Origin: Paenibacillus lacisoli
Lineage (GTDB): Bacteria; Bacillota; Bacilli; Paenibacillales; Paenibacillaceae
Length of the DNA: 64,000 nucleotides
Reading direction: 5' to 3'
Assembly (NCBI RefSeq): GCF_030580655.1
Contig: NZ_JAUQTB010000005.1
Location: forward strand, 1 to 64,000
Position 1 is the first letter of the stretch, and every line of letters starts with the position of its first letter. The notes beneath the pieces are model-generated. The model was not told where the DNA came from and did no database searches. It worked only from the letters and a program-made list of their open reading frames with translations. Shown here piece by piece: positions 49,881 through 57,887 of this stretch. The position numbers and the translations under genes are program-made.

Positions 49881-52040
49881 TTAAGACAACTGAAATGGAA
49901 GATCCGCTGTATCCCGGCTGTTAGGCCCAACAGACACTACAAAACGTCCGGGATCGCTGCGATGACTCAGATCAGCATGATAATAACGCAGCTGCGGCTC
50001 ATTCAAAGTAAAAGTAACCTCACGGCTTTCTCCGGGCTGAAGTGTAATTTTCGCGTAATCCTTCAGCTCCTTCACCGGTCTGACTACATCGCCCGAAAGA
50101 TCTCTGACATACAGCTGAACCGTCTCCTCACCAGCATTTGCCCCTGTGTTGGTCACCGTCACGGACAAGCGCAGCGGCTCGTCACCCGTCATGATGTCCT
50201 GCTCCAGAACCGGTGTGCTGTAGGAGAACGTGGTATAAGACAGGCCGTATCCAAATGGCAGCAGCGGTTCATTCGGGACATCCAGATACTGTGATACATA
50301 GCGCACCTGCGCATCTGGAGCGTCCTTCGGTCTTCCCGTATTGAAGTGATTATAATACACTGGTACCTGTCCGACCGAATAAGGGAAGGACATCGCCAGA
50401 CGGCCGGAGGGATTGCGTTCCCCGGCCAAAATGGAAGCCAGTGCCTCGCCGCCCTCGCTGCCCGGGAACCAGGCTTCCAGAATCGCATCCGCTTCCTCGA
50501 ATATGCCATGAAGATCCAGCGGACGGCCATTAAACAGCACAGCAGCCATCGGCTTGCCCAGCCTGCCGAGACGGGAAACCAGCTCCAGCTGCGCGGCAGG
50601 CAGGCGGATGTCAGCCCGGCAGCCGGCTTCACCACTCATCTCCGAATCCTCCCCAAGGGCAAGGACAATCACATCTGCGCGGGCCGCCGCCTGTTCAGCC
50701 GACAGCATCTGCTCTTCAGTGATGCTCTCTACACCGCAGCCTTCCACAATCAGCCTGCCATCGCTCCAGCGGCGCTGCATAGCCTGATCAAGACGGACTG
50801 CATCCTGGCGAGAGCCCGTCCATGACCATGGGCCGAGGATATCGCTGTTCTCGGCAAACGGTCCAATCAATGCGACGGTCTGACCGGGATTCAGCGGAAG
50901 AACACCGTTATTTTTGAGAAGCACGGCCGATTTGACTGCCAGCTCTCTAGCTGCCTCCCGGTGCTCCTCACAGAAAATAATTTCCTGTTCGGCTGCCGGA
51001 TCAGCCCCGCGGATCGGATTCTCGAAGAGACCCAGCTTCTCCTTCAGCTGCAGAATGCGCAGAACAGCTTCATCGATCATCGACTCTTCAACAAGACCTG
51101 TCTTCACAAGCTCCGGCAGGTGATGAACATAGGTAGATGTCATCATTTCAATATCTACACCCGCAAGAATCGCCTTCAGCGCTGCTTCCCGTTCATCTTC
51201 GGCTACACCGTGCGGAATCAGTTCCTTAACTGCTCCCCAGTCAGAGATCAGCACGCCGTCGAATCCCCATTCCTTGCGCAGCAAATCACGCATCAGCTTC
51301 TGATTGGCGCTCGCCGGAATCCCATCTACTGTATTGAAGGCCGTCATAACCATCTCACAGCCTTCATCCAGGGCTGCCTTGTAGCCTTTCAGATAAAATT
51401 CCCGCAGCTGGCGTTCGGACAGATCCACCGTGTTATAATCACGACCGCCTTCCGCCAGGCCATATGCAGCAAAATGCTTCACACAAGCAGCAACCCGGGT
51501 CCGGTCTTCTGCCAGATCTTTTCCCTGGAAACCTCTCACAAAAGCGCGGGCGAATTCACTGTTCAGATAAGGGTCCTCCCCCGTCGATTCCATAACCCGC
51601 CCCCATCTGGGATCACGGACCAGATCGGCCATTGGAGCAAAGGTGACATGGACCCCGGATACGGCTGCTTCCCTGGCAGCGATTTCCGCACTGCGCTCGG
51701 CCAATGCCAAATCCCAGGAGCATCCAATCGCAAGCGGCACAGGAAAAATCGTCTTAAACCCGTGCACGATATCTGCCATGGTCAGCAGAGGGATCCCCAA
51801 ACGGTTCTTGGCCATATGCGCCTCCTGGACTCGAATCACTTCCTCAGCCCCGGCTAGTCCCAATACCGAACCGCTGTCTGATACCATCTGAGGCGTGACG
51901 CCCAGTGATTCCATCGGTCCCGTGATTTCACCTCCGCTCTCTGCACCTTCATAGAAGGGGGTCGCCAGCTGTAAGAGCTGGGCTGCCTTTTCTTCCAATG
52001 TCATCTGCTGCAGGAGCTCCTGCATGTGCTGCTTTGCCAT
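49881..52040 (-). CDS. Glycoside hydrolase family 3 beta-glucosidase
   Basis: A 719-residue GH3 enzyme without signal peptide, so cytoplasmic. The TIM-barrel domain (about 1-330) has CVKHFAAYG and the nucleophile Asp267 in GFDGVLISDWGAV. The alpha/beta sandwich domain (about 380-570) and the C-terminal fibronectin III-like domain (about 625-715) follow. It hydrolyses terminal beta-linked glucose from short oligosaccharides. With a GH94 phosphorylase nearby it resembles the GH3 of the Listeria sophorooligosaccharide locus; other beta-glucosides remain possible. AAGGAGG precedes the ATG, and a palindromic operator lies about 50 bases upstream. Confidence 0.9.
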   Translation of the reverse strand: MAKQHMQELLQQMTLEEKAAQLLQLATPFYEGAESGGEITGPMESLGVTPQMVSDSGSVLGLAGAEEVIRVQEAHMAKNRLGIPLLTMADIVHGFKTIFPVPLAIGCSWDLALAERSAEIAAREAAVSGVHVTFAPMADLVRDPRWGRVMESTGEDPYLNSEFARAFVRGFQGKDLAEDRTRVAACVKHFAAYGLAEGGRDYNTVDLSERQLREFYLKGYKAALDEGCEMVMTAFNTVDGIPASANQKLMRDLLRKEWGFDGVLISDWGAVKELIPHGVAEDEREAALKAILAGVDIEMMTSTYVHHLPELVKTGLVEESMIDEAVLRILQLKEKLGLFENPIRGADPAAEQEIIFCEEHREAARELAVKSAVLLKNNGVLPLNPGQTVALIGPFAENSDILGPWSWTGSRQDAVRLDQAMQRRWSDGRLIVEGCGVESITEEQMLSAEQAAARADVIVLALGEDSEMSGEAGCRADIRLPAAQLELVSRLGRLGKPMAAVLFNGRPLDLHGIFEEADAILEAWFPGSEGGEALASILAGERNPSGRLAMSFPYSVGQVPVYYNHFNTGRPKDAPDAQVRYVSQYLDVPNEPLLPFGYGLSYTTFSYSTPVLEQDIMTGDEPLRLSVTVTNTGANAGEETVQLYVRDLSGDVVRPVKELKDYAKITLQPGESREVTFTLNEPQLRYYHADLSHRSDPGRFVVSVGPNSRDTADLPFQLS

Positions 52041-52088
52041 GTTATTTCCTCCTTAGTCTGCTATCGCAGTCTCTCTGTTGAAATTGTA

Positions 52089-52104
52089 TTCGAAACGTTT
52101 CGAA
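52089..52104. promoter_or_regulatory. LacI-family operator upstream of the GH3 gene
   Basis: A perfect 16-bp palindrome TTCGAAACGTTTCGAA with the central CG typical of LacI/CcpA-family sites. It abuts a TACAAT -10 candidate (minus strand). The same 14-bp core recurs upstream of the adjacent lacI gene. Confidence 0.85.
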
Positions 52105-52214
52105 AAATGAGCAGACTGGTGCCGCCAGTCAAGGATCGAGCCGGAATGATCCCCTGATTCATATGACGATTCTGCAGCCTGCCGGAAGCATGCGACAGGC
52201 ATCTGCCCATCTGT

Positions 52215-53210
52215 CTAATGCTCCCTCTTCCGGACAGATTTCCGCTCAACCAGCTCGATGCCGAGCTTGAATTGTTCGTCGACCGACTCTCCATCCAGCA
52301 TTTGAAACAGCAGGTGGCCCGCTAACGAACCCGCTTCACTCTTTGGCTGCCGAACCGTGGTCAATGGAGGATTAGCATAGCCGGCCAGTTCAATATCATC
52401 GAAGCCTATGACGGAGACCTCATCCGGAATCGAAATTCCATGGTCCTCAAAAGCTTTCATACCGCCGACAGCCATTTCATCATTGCCATAAAAGACAGCC
52501 GTCGGGAGCTCACCCTGCATGATCATCATTTTTGTAGCACTATAACCGCCTTCACGGACAAAGCCGCCGCTAAGCCGCCATTTAGGCTTCTCGGACAAAC
52601 CCGACTCATGCATAGCCCGTTGAAAACCTTTATAGCGCTGCTGATTATCATAAGAGTTCAAAGGTCCGCTGATATAAGCTATAGATCGGTGTCCGGCTTC
52701 AATCAGATATTGCGTCGCCCGGTAACCGCCCTGCTCCCCATCAACCAGCACGTTAACCAGGTGGTCCCCGGTCAGCTCACGATCCATTACAATGATGGGA
52801 AACCGTTCACCTGCGGATTCAAGCAAAATATCGTCTGCGATGTTGTGAGCCAGCACGACAGCCCCATCGACCCGCTTCTCCCGCAGAAATTTGATGGCCG
52901 TAGAATCTCTCTCACCCATCGAGCTGCAGGCAATCAGATCGTGGCCATGGGCCAATGCAACGTCCTGAATGCTGCGGATTAACTCGGAATAATAAGGGCC
53001 GGACAGATCGGTCAGGATCAGAGCAATCGTATTCGTACGGCTTCGCTTCAAATCCATGGCAATACCGTTCTTGCGATAATTCAGCGACCGCGCAGCTTCC
53101 AGAACCTTGGCCCGGGTCTTGGGGCTGACCTTGCTGTCGCCGCTGAGCGCATAAGATGCTGTGGACAGCGCTACCCCCGCAAGCTTGGCCACATCTTTAA
53201 TGGTTGCCAT
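52215..53210 (-). CDS. LacI-family transcriptional regulator (GH3 neighbour)
   Basis: A 331-residue LacI/GalR regulator: the N-terminal helix-turn-helix IKDVAKLAGVALSTASYAL, hinge helix near residue 50, and a periplasmic-binding-protein-like sugar domain (about 60-325) with VIGFDDIELAGYANPPLTTV. It lies upstream of the GH3 gene in the same direction. Identical operator cores precede both genes, so it probably represses itself and GH3 until an inducer sugar binds. The inducer is unknown. Confidence 0.92.
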   Translation of the reverse strand: MATIKDVAKLAGVALSTASYALSGDSKVSPKTRAKVLEAARSLNYRKNGIAMDLKRSRTNTIALILTDLSGPYYSELIRSIQDVALAHGHDLIACSSMGERDSTAIKFLREKRVDGAVVLAHNIADDILLESAGERFPIIVMDRELTGDHLVNVLVDGEQGGYRATQYLIEAGHRSIAYISGPLNSYDNQQRYKGFQRAMHESGLSEKPKWRLSGGFVREGGYSATKMMIMQGELPTAVFYGNDEMAVGGMKAFEDHGISIPDEVSVIGFDDIELAGYANPPLTTVRQPKSEAGSLAGHLLFQMLDGESVDEQFKLGIELVERKSVRKREH

Positions 53211-53388
53211 AATGTCTCGTCCCTTCTGATTTCGTTCTGCACTCTTGAAAACACTTACAAATAAGTTTACAAAAGAAAATTAATTCATACAATATCTTAT
53301 GCATCACTGGAGCAGTAATATCAATCACTGTAATACCAGTATTGCGCTGCAAGCCGCCATCCATGCTGCAGGGCAGCTTTCTTTTCAA
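53211..53388 (-). other. Long 5' untranslated leader of the lacI gene
   Basis: From the promoter at 53413-53441, transcription would begin near 53406 and run about 190 bases before the lacI start codon. No coding frame with a ribosome binding site was found in it; short imperfect repeats (CAGTAATATCA, CTGTAATACCAG) occur near 53311-53335. Confidence 0.45.
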
Positions 53389-53390
53389 TA

Positions 53391-53406
53391 TTCGAAACGT
53401 TTCGAT
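53391..53406. promoter_or_regulatory. LacI-family operator upstream of lacI
   Basis: TTCGAAACGTTTCGAT, sharing the 14-bp palindromic core TCGAAACGTTTCGA with the site before GH3. It overlaps the predicted transcription start, a classic place for autorepression. Confidence 0.85.
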
Positions 53407-53412
53407 AAACTC

Positions 53413-53441
53413 ATTATAATGAGCGCATACTGTGATATCAA
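53413..53441 (-). promoter_or_regulatory. sigma-A promoter of the lacI gene
   Basis: TTGATA (53436-53441), 17 bases, TATAAT (53413-53418) on the minus strand; the operator starts seven bases downstream of the -10. Confidence 0.85.
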
Positions 53442-53565
53442 GAGATAATTTACTTTCTCCAGTCGAATGGAAAATACAGTCATAATCTGCCTCCGCACTG
53501 CCAGAGCGAGAGAAACTGAACATCTTTCTATTAAACCTTAGCAAAGATACAAGAAGAAGTGATGA

Positions 53566-53609
53566 CAAAAAAAGCTGTCCTTCGTCAATGAACTTGACAA
53601 AAAACAGCT
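53566..53609 (-). terminator. Terminator after tRNA-Arg (minus)
   Basis: AGCTGT...ACAGCT with an inner GTCAA / TTGAC stem and seven T on the minus strand, just past the tRNA gene. Confidence 0.85.
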
Positions 53610-53617
53610 TCTCTCTA

Positions 53618-53691
<74 letters not shown>

Positions 53692-53732
53692 AAGATGCAA
53701 AAGAAATAAATTATGTAAACAGTGCGAGATTT

Positions 53733-53761
53733 ATTATAGCCTTATTTAAGGGAAATTGCAA
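53733..53761 (-). promoter_or_regulatory. Promoter of tRNA-Arg (minus strand)
   Basis: TTGCAA (53756-53761), 17 bases, TATAAT (53733-53738), about 40 bases before the tRNA 5' end. Confidence 0.82.
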
Positions 53762-53859
53762 GCTTTTATCTGTAATGATATGAATCATCAGAAAAGCCAG
53801 CTTATCTATTCTAAATATTTGTAGCAAATATGAACCAATCTTATTCGGAATGTTTATAT

Positions 53860-53888
53860 TTGAAGTAAGCCTGACGATTGGATATTAC
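53860..53888 (+). promoter_or_regulatory. Candidate promoter of the DUF4870 gene
   Basis: TTGAAG (53860-53865), 17 bases, TATTAC (53883-53888) on the plus strand, 25 bases before the ATG. Confidence 0.45.
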
Positions 53889-53913
53889 CAATAAATAATA
53901 AAGGAGCCTGATC

Positions 53914-54219
53914 ATGCGCCAAATTCTAGCCTCACTCTGCTATTTCAGTATCTTTTTCGCTCCCTTTCTCTTCCCGATCATCGTCTGGATCGCAGCCAGG
54001 GATGCCTATGTCTCTTCCCATGCCAAAAAATCACTGTTCTCTCATTTCATCGGATTTGCAGCTGTCCTGGTGTTTATCGCCCGATTTTTCCTTATCTTAT
54101 TTAATGCGGGCACCCCTGGCTCATTCTGGACAACATTTTGGGTATGCGGCGTCGTTTATGCAGCCTCCTTCGTCTATAACGTCGTGTTGGGCTTCAAGGT
54201 TCTTCGTGATTACGCCTGA
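53914..54219 (+). CDS. DUF4870-type small membrane protein
   Basis: A 101-residue protein with three membrane segments (about 5-27, 43-64, 71-95); YFSIFFAPFLFPIIVWIAAR and SSHAKKSLFSHF match the DUF4870 pattern. Function unknown. AAGGAG lies nine bases before the ATG. It is one of few plus-strand genes here and converges on the next. Confidence 0.72.
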   Translation: MRQILASLCYFSIFFAPFLFPIIVWIAARDAYVSSHAKKSLFSHFIGFAAVLVFIARFFLILFNAGTPGSFWTTFWVCGVVYAASFVYNVVLGFKVLRDYA

Positions 54220-54238
54220 TATCCGGCATATAAAACAA

Positions 54239-54265
54239 GGGCATCTCCTGTGAGGAGGTGCCCTT
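54239..54265. terminator. Bidirectional terminator between convergent genes
   Basis: GGGCATCTCCT-GTG-AGGAGGTGCCC stem-loop between the DUF4870 gene and the minus-strand unknown gene. T-rich tail TTGTTTTAT on the minus strand; only TT on the plus strand. Confidence 0.8.
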
Positions 54266-54271
54266 CGCCAT

Positions 54272-54640
54272 TCATTTATCGCTTTTCTGCAGCCTACCGC
54301 CTATCTCCTGCCGCAAATTACCGTAACCAAGAACTTCATGAAGAAATTTGCCCCGCTCCTGTTCAGCGGTATACAGTGCTGTATTGGTGAATGCCTCTGC
54401 TGTCACATCTTCAAATGCCGAATGAAGACTATTATCATACCAATCCAGAGCCAGGTCCGCATCATTGCGGATTAGACGCTTGATTTCATAACCTTCGCCG
54501 CCGGTTTCCCCGCTTGTTCTTGCCACATAAACCAGCAGCTGAGGATCATCTGCAGCTCCCGGGTGAACCTCTACCTCCGCACAGGGAACCCCGTCGACCT
54601 CGGTGATCCGCCGGATACCGGCTTCCTTAATGTAATACAT
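54272..54640 (-). CDS. Protein of unknown function, 122 residues
   Basis: I do not recognise the family. The product is soluble and acidic (EVEVHPGAADDPQLLVYVAR, LALDWYDNSLHSAFEDV), with a mixed alpha/beta look and no membrane segment. GGAGGAG lies eight bases before the ATG, so it is likely expressed. It stands alone between convergent DUF4870 and divergent asnB. Confidence 0.7.
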   Translation of the reverse strand: MYYIKEAGIRRITEVDGVPCAEVEVHPGAADDPQLLVYVARTSGETGGEGYEIKRLIRNDADLALDWYDNSLHSAFEDVTAEAFTNTALYTAEQERGKFLHEVLGYGNLRQEIGGRLQKSDK

Positions 54641-54782
54641 CCTGTACTCCTCCTCTGTAACCGTGTCTCCGGTAGTTTCACATGCGGACAGACATTTTAT
54701 CCCTTATTTCCACATATATTTGTTTATACTTTGGCGGATATATGTTGAAACCACCAGGACGATACAAGAGAGGATGAAGCGC

Positions 54783-56627
54783 ATGTGCGGAATTACCGGA
54801 TTCGTACAGTGGAATCGGGATTTGACACACCAGTCCGAACTGCTCGAGAGGATGACCGAGACGCTCAGCGACCGCGGGCCCGATGCCAAAGGCACTTGGA
54901 TTTCCAATCCGGTCGCCTTTGGCCACCGCCGCCTGAGTGTGATGGACCCCCAGAACGGGGCACAGCCCATGATTCGCAGACGGGAGGACCAAGATTATAC
55001 CCTTGTTTATAATGGCGAAATCTATAACGCCCCCGAGCTGAAAAAAGAGCTCCAGCAGCGGGGGCATCATTTTCTGACCGAATGCGACACAGAAGTACTG
55101 CTCGAAGCCTATATCGAATGGGGACCGGATTGTGTAAGCAGGCTGAACGGAATATTCGCATTCGCAATCTGGGACAGCGGACGCCAGCATGTCTTCATGG
55201 CCCGTGACCGGCTGGGCGTAAAACCTCTGTTCTACAGTCATACTCCGGATGGGCTGGTATTCGGCTCCGAGCCCAAAGCCCTGCTGCAGCACCCGGATGT
55301 CGGAGCCGTCGTCGGGCCCGAAGGCCTGGCGGAGATTTTCATCATCGGCCCAGCTCGTACGCCAGGTCATGGTGTATTCCAGAATTTGAAAGAGCTTCGG
55401 CCCGGGCAAACGCTGCTGTATGATCGGGGCGGCCTGCGGATCCAGACGTACTGGAAGCTCGAGAGTATACCGCACGAAGACAGCGTAGAAGAGACGGCAG
55501 CGAAGGTACGGGAACTGCTCCAGGATACCCTGGAACGGCAGCTGGCTTCTGACGTTCCGGTCTGCTCCCTGCTCTCCGGCGGCCTCGATTCCAGTGCACT
55601 GTCTGCACTTGCTGCCGATTACTACAAACGCACAGGACAGGGACAGCTTAATACCTACTCGGTTGACTATGTGGATAATGACAAGCATTTCAAAGCCCAC
55701 TCCTATCAGCCGGGAGCAGACGGCCCGTGGATTCAGCGTATGATCGACGAGCTGGCCACCAAGCACCATTTTGTCATATTAGATACTCCGGAGGTCGTTG
55801 CAGCCCTTGACCAATCCACCTTCACCCGTGACCTGCCAGGGATGGCTGATGTGGACTCCTCACTCTATCTCTTTTGTCAGGAAATCAAGAAAAACGCAAC
55901 CGTAGCCATCTCGGGCGAAGCCGCCGATGAAGTCTTCGGCGGTTACCCATGGTTCCACCGGGATGAGCTGCTGAATTCCGGCACCTTCCCTTGGGCGGTT
56001 GCCCCGGATATGCGGGCATCGCTGCTTACACCTGCCCTGCGGGAGTGGATCCGGCCGCTTGAATATTTGCAGGACCGATACGCTGATGCGGTGGCAGAAG
56101 CGCCGAAGCTGCCCGGTGAGACCGGGAAGGCCGCGCAGATGCGTATCATGTCCTACCTGAATATCACCCGCTTCATGCCTACTCTGCTGGACCGCAAGGA
56201 CCGGATGAGCATGGGGGCGGGTCTTGAAGTCCGTGTCCCATACTGTGACGACCGGCTTGTCCAATACGTATGGAACATTCCATGGGAAATTAAGATGACG
56301 GGCGGACGTGAGAAAGGCATCCTGCGTAAGGCACTGGAAGGTGTCCTGCCTGACGATGTGCTCTACCGCAAAAAAAGTCCGTATCCAAAGACACATAATC
56401 CCGCCTACCTTGCCGCCGTCCGGACACAGATCTTGACGATCCTGGATGATCCGTCTTCACCGGTCCTGCAGTTTATTGATCCAGCCAAAATCCGGGAGAT
56501 TGCTGCTTCTCCTGAAGCCTCTTCGAACCTGCCATGGTTCGGCCAGCTAATGTCCGGACCCCAGCTGTTCGCTTATCTGGCCCAGGTCAACAACTGGCTC
56601 AAAACCTATAAAGTGTCGGTCAGCTGA
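54783..56627 (+). CDS. asnO: Asparagine synthetase (glutamine-hydrolysing), AsnO-sized
   Basis: A 614-residue AsnB-type enzyme: N-terminal class II glutaminase with Cys2 as nucleophile (MCGITGFVQW, GHRRLSVMD, YNGEIYN) and a C-terminal ATP-pyrophosphatase domain with SLLSGGLDSSALSA. It makes asparagine from aspartate. Cys2 must be exposed, which fixes the ATG at 54783 (AGAGG nine bases upstream) although the frame is open 40 codons earlier. The length equals B. subtilis AsnO, the sporulation-linked paralogue, but that assignment is tentative. Confidence 0.88.
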   Translation: MCGITGFVQWNRDLTHQSELLERMTETLSDRGPDAKGTWISNPVAFGHRRLSVMDPQNGAQPMIRRREDQDYTLVYNGEIYNAPELKKELQQRGHHFLTECDTEVLLEAYIEWGPDCVSRLNGIFAFAIWDSGRQHVFMARDRLGVKPLFYSHTPDGLVFGSEPKALLQHPDVGAVVGPEGLAEIFIIGPARTPGHGVFQNLKELRPGQTLLYDRGGLRIQTYWKLESIPHEDSVEETAAKVRELLQDTLERQLASDVPVCSLLSGGLDSSALSALAADYYKRTGQGQLNTYSVDYVDNDKHFKAHSYQPGADGPWIQRMIDELATKHHFVILDTPEVVAALDQSTFTRDLPGMADVDSSLYLFCQEIKKNATVAISGEAADEVFGGYPWFHRDELLNSGTFPWAVAPDMRASLLTPALREWIRPLEYLQDRYADAVAEAPKLPGETGKAAQMRIMSYLNITRFMPTLLDRKDRMSMGAGLEVRVPYCDDRLVQYVWNIPWEIKMTGGREKGILRKALEGVLPDDVLYRKKSPYPKTHNPAYLAAVRTQILTILDDPSSPVLQFIDPAKIREIAASPEASSNLPWFGQLMSGPQLFAYLAQVNNWLKTYKVSVS

Positions 56628-56644
56628 ATTTCTCTGTATAACAC

Positions 56645-56693
56645 AAGCAGGGTATCCGGAGGCTTTCAAGCCAACCGGATACCCTGCTTTATT
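56645..56693 (+). terminator. Terminator after asnO
   Basis: GCAGGGTATCCGG / CCGGATACCCTGC 13-bp stem, then TTTATTT on the plus strand, 19 bases past the stop. Confidence 0.93.
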
Positions 56694-56775
56694 TAGTCTT
56701 CAGGTAGTTATCATCTGTTCTGCAGCTCTCGCTAGGTATTCAAGCAAATAGATCTGAGCCGCTCAGCCGTTTGTG

Positions 56776-57762
56776 CTATGTTGCGTTCACCTGCATTCTA
56801 GCCTTGGCTACCGATTCTCCTTGAATCAGTGTGACATAGATCCGCTCATGCTCTACTTCATCGCCGGACAGCAGCTTGATCAGCTGCTCCGCCGCAAGCT
56901 CTCCCCACTTTCTCTTCGAATAATTGATCGTGGCCAGGCGCGGCTGCATATAGCGGGTCAGCTCAATATTGTCAAAGCCGATCAAGTGCACATGCTCACC
57001 AATGCTGTATTCTGTATCAGCCAGACGGTTGCAGAAGCCAATAGCCATCTCGTCATTCAGGCAAAAGACCGCCGCCGGGCTGCTGTATTCCTCCATTACC
57101 CGTTCGGCGGCGCGTTCTCCGCCGCTTTTCTTGAAATTACCGGGGATTTCAATCCATTCCACATCCGGATTCCGGTCTGCTACCATCTTGATCGCCTTCA
57201 TCCGCTGTGCCGAGTCGAACGAGCCTTCGGGTCCGGTAACGATATAAACTTTATGATGACCCTGTTCAATGAGATATTCCGCTGCAAGCGTAGCGCCGGC
57301 TTTGTTATCCAACAGCACCTGATTAATATTGGGATGATCCAGTTCCCGGTCAAGCACGACGATCTTATGATCACGTCCGGCGTACTGGAGCAGCTCCTTA
57401 CTCTCAAATTCCTGGTCCAGGATAACCGCCCCGTCGATCATGCGTTCCGGCAGCATCCGGTGTGACTGCTTGCCGCTGCATACGATAAGATCGTAGCCCT
57501 GGGCGTTGCAGACCTCCTTCATGCCGTCCAGCAGATCCCCGTATACGTCACCCTTAAAATCCGTCAAAAATACACCAATAATCCGGGACTCCCGTTTCTT
57601 CAGTGATCTCGCAGCCGCATTCGGCACATAATTAAGCTCCTTCGCGATCGCTAAAATTCTAGAGCGGGTCTCATCCGTCACCTTCGTGCTGCCGTTCAAA
57701 GCATACGAAACCGTCGATATGGAAACCCCGGCTTTTTTAGAGATATCTTTAATACTGACCAA
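56776..57762 (-). CDS. LacI-family transcriptional regulator (GH94 operon)
   Basis: A 328-residue LacI/GalR regulator with HTH IKDISKKAGVSISTVSYAL and sugar-binding domain (LIGFDNIELTRYMQPRLATI). The TTG at 57760-57762, nine bases after GAGGAG, puts the HTH at the extreme N-terminus; the open frame reaches 57828. It lies 125 bases after the GH94 gene, behind a terminator, and probably governs the sugar operon. It is related to, but clearly different from, the regulator at 52215-53210. Confidence 0.9.
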   Translation of the reverse strand: MVSIKDISKKAGVSISTVSYALNGSTKVTDETRSRILAIAKELNYVPNAAARSLKKRESRIIGVFLTDFKGDVYGDLLDGMKEVCNAQGYDLIVCSGKQSHRMLPERMIDGAVILDQEFESKELLQYAGRDHKIVVLDRELDHPNINQVLLDNKAGATLAAEYLIEQGHHKVYIVTGPEGSFDSAQRMKAIKMVADRNPDVEWIEIPGNFKKSGGERAAERVMEEYSSPAAVFCLNDEMAIGFCNRLADTEYSIGEHVHLIGFDNIELTRYMQPRLATINYSKRKWGELAAEQLIKLLSGDEVEHERIYVTLIQGESVAKARMQVNAT

Positions 57763-57853
57763 TTTCCCTCGCTCCTCTGTTTTGAAGCCCTTGACGTCAT
57801 TCAAACCTTTACATCGGTAATGATTCATCTGAAGATCAGAGCCAATCCTATGG

Positions 57854-57879
57854 AAAAGGGCGATCCGGAAGGATCGCCT
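57854..57879 (-). terminator. Terminator after the GH94 gene
   Basis: GGCGATCC-TTCC-GGATCGCC stem-loop followed by CTTTTCC on the minus strand. It separates the GH94 gene from the lacI gene, though read-through is possible. Confidence 0.85.
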
Positions 57880-57887
57880 GAAGCCTT

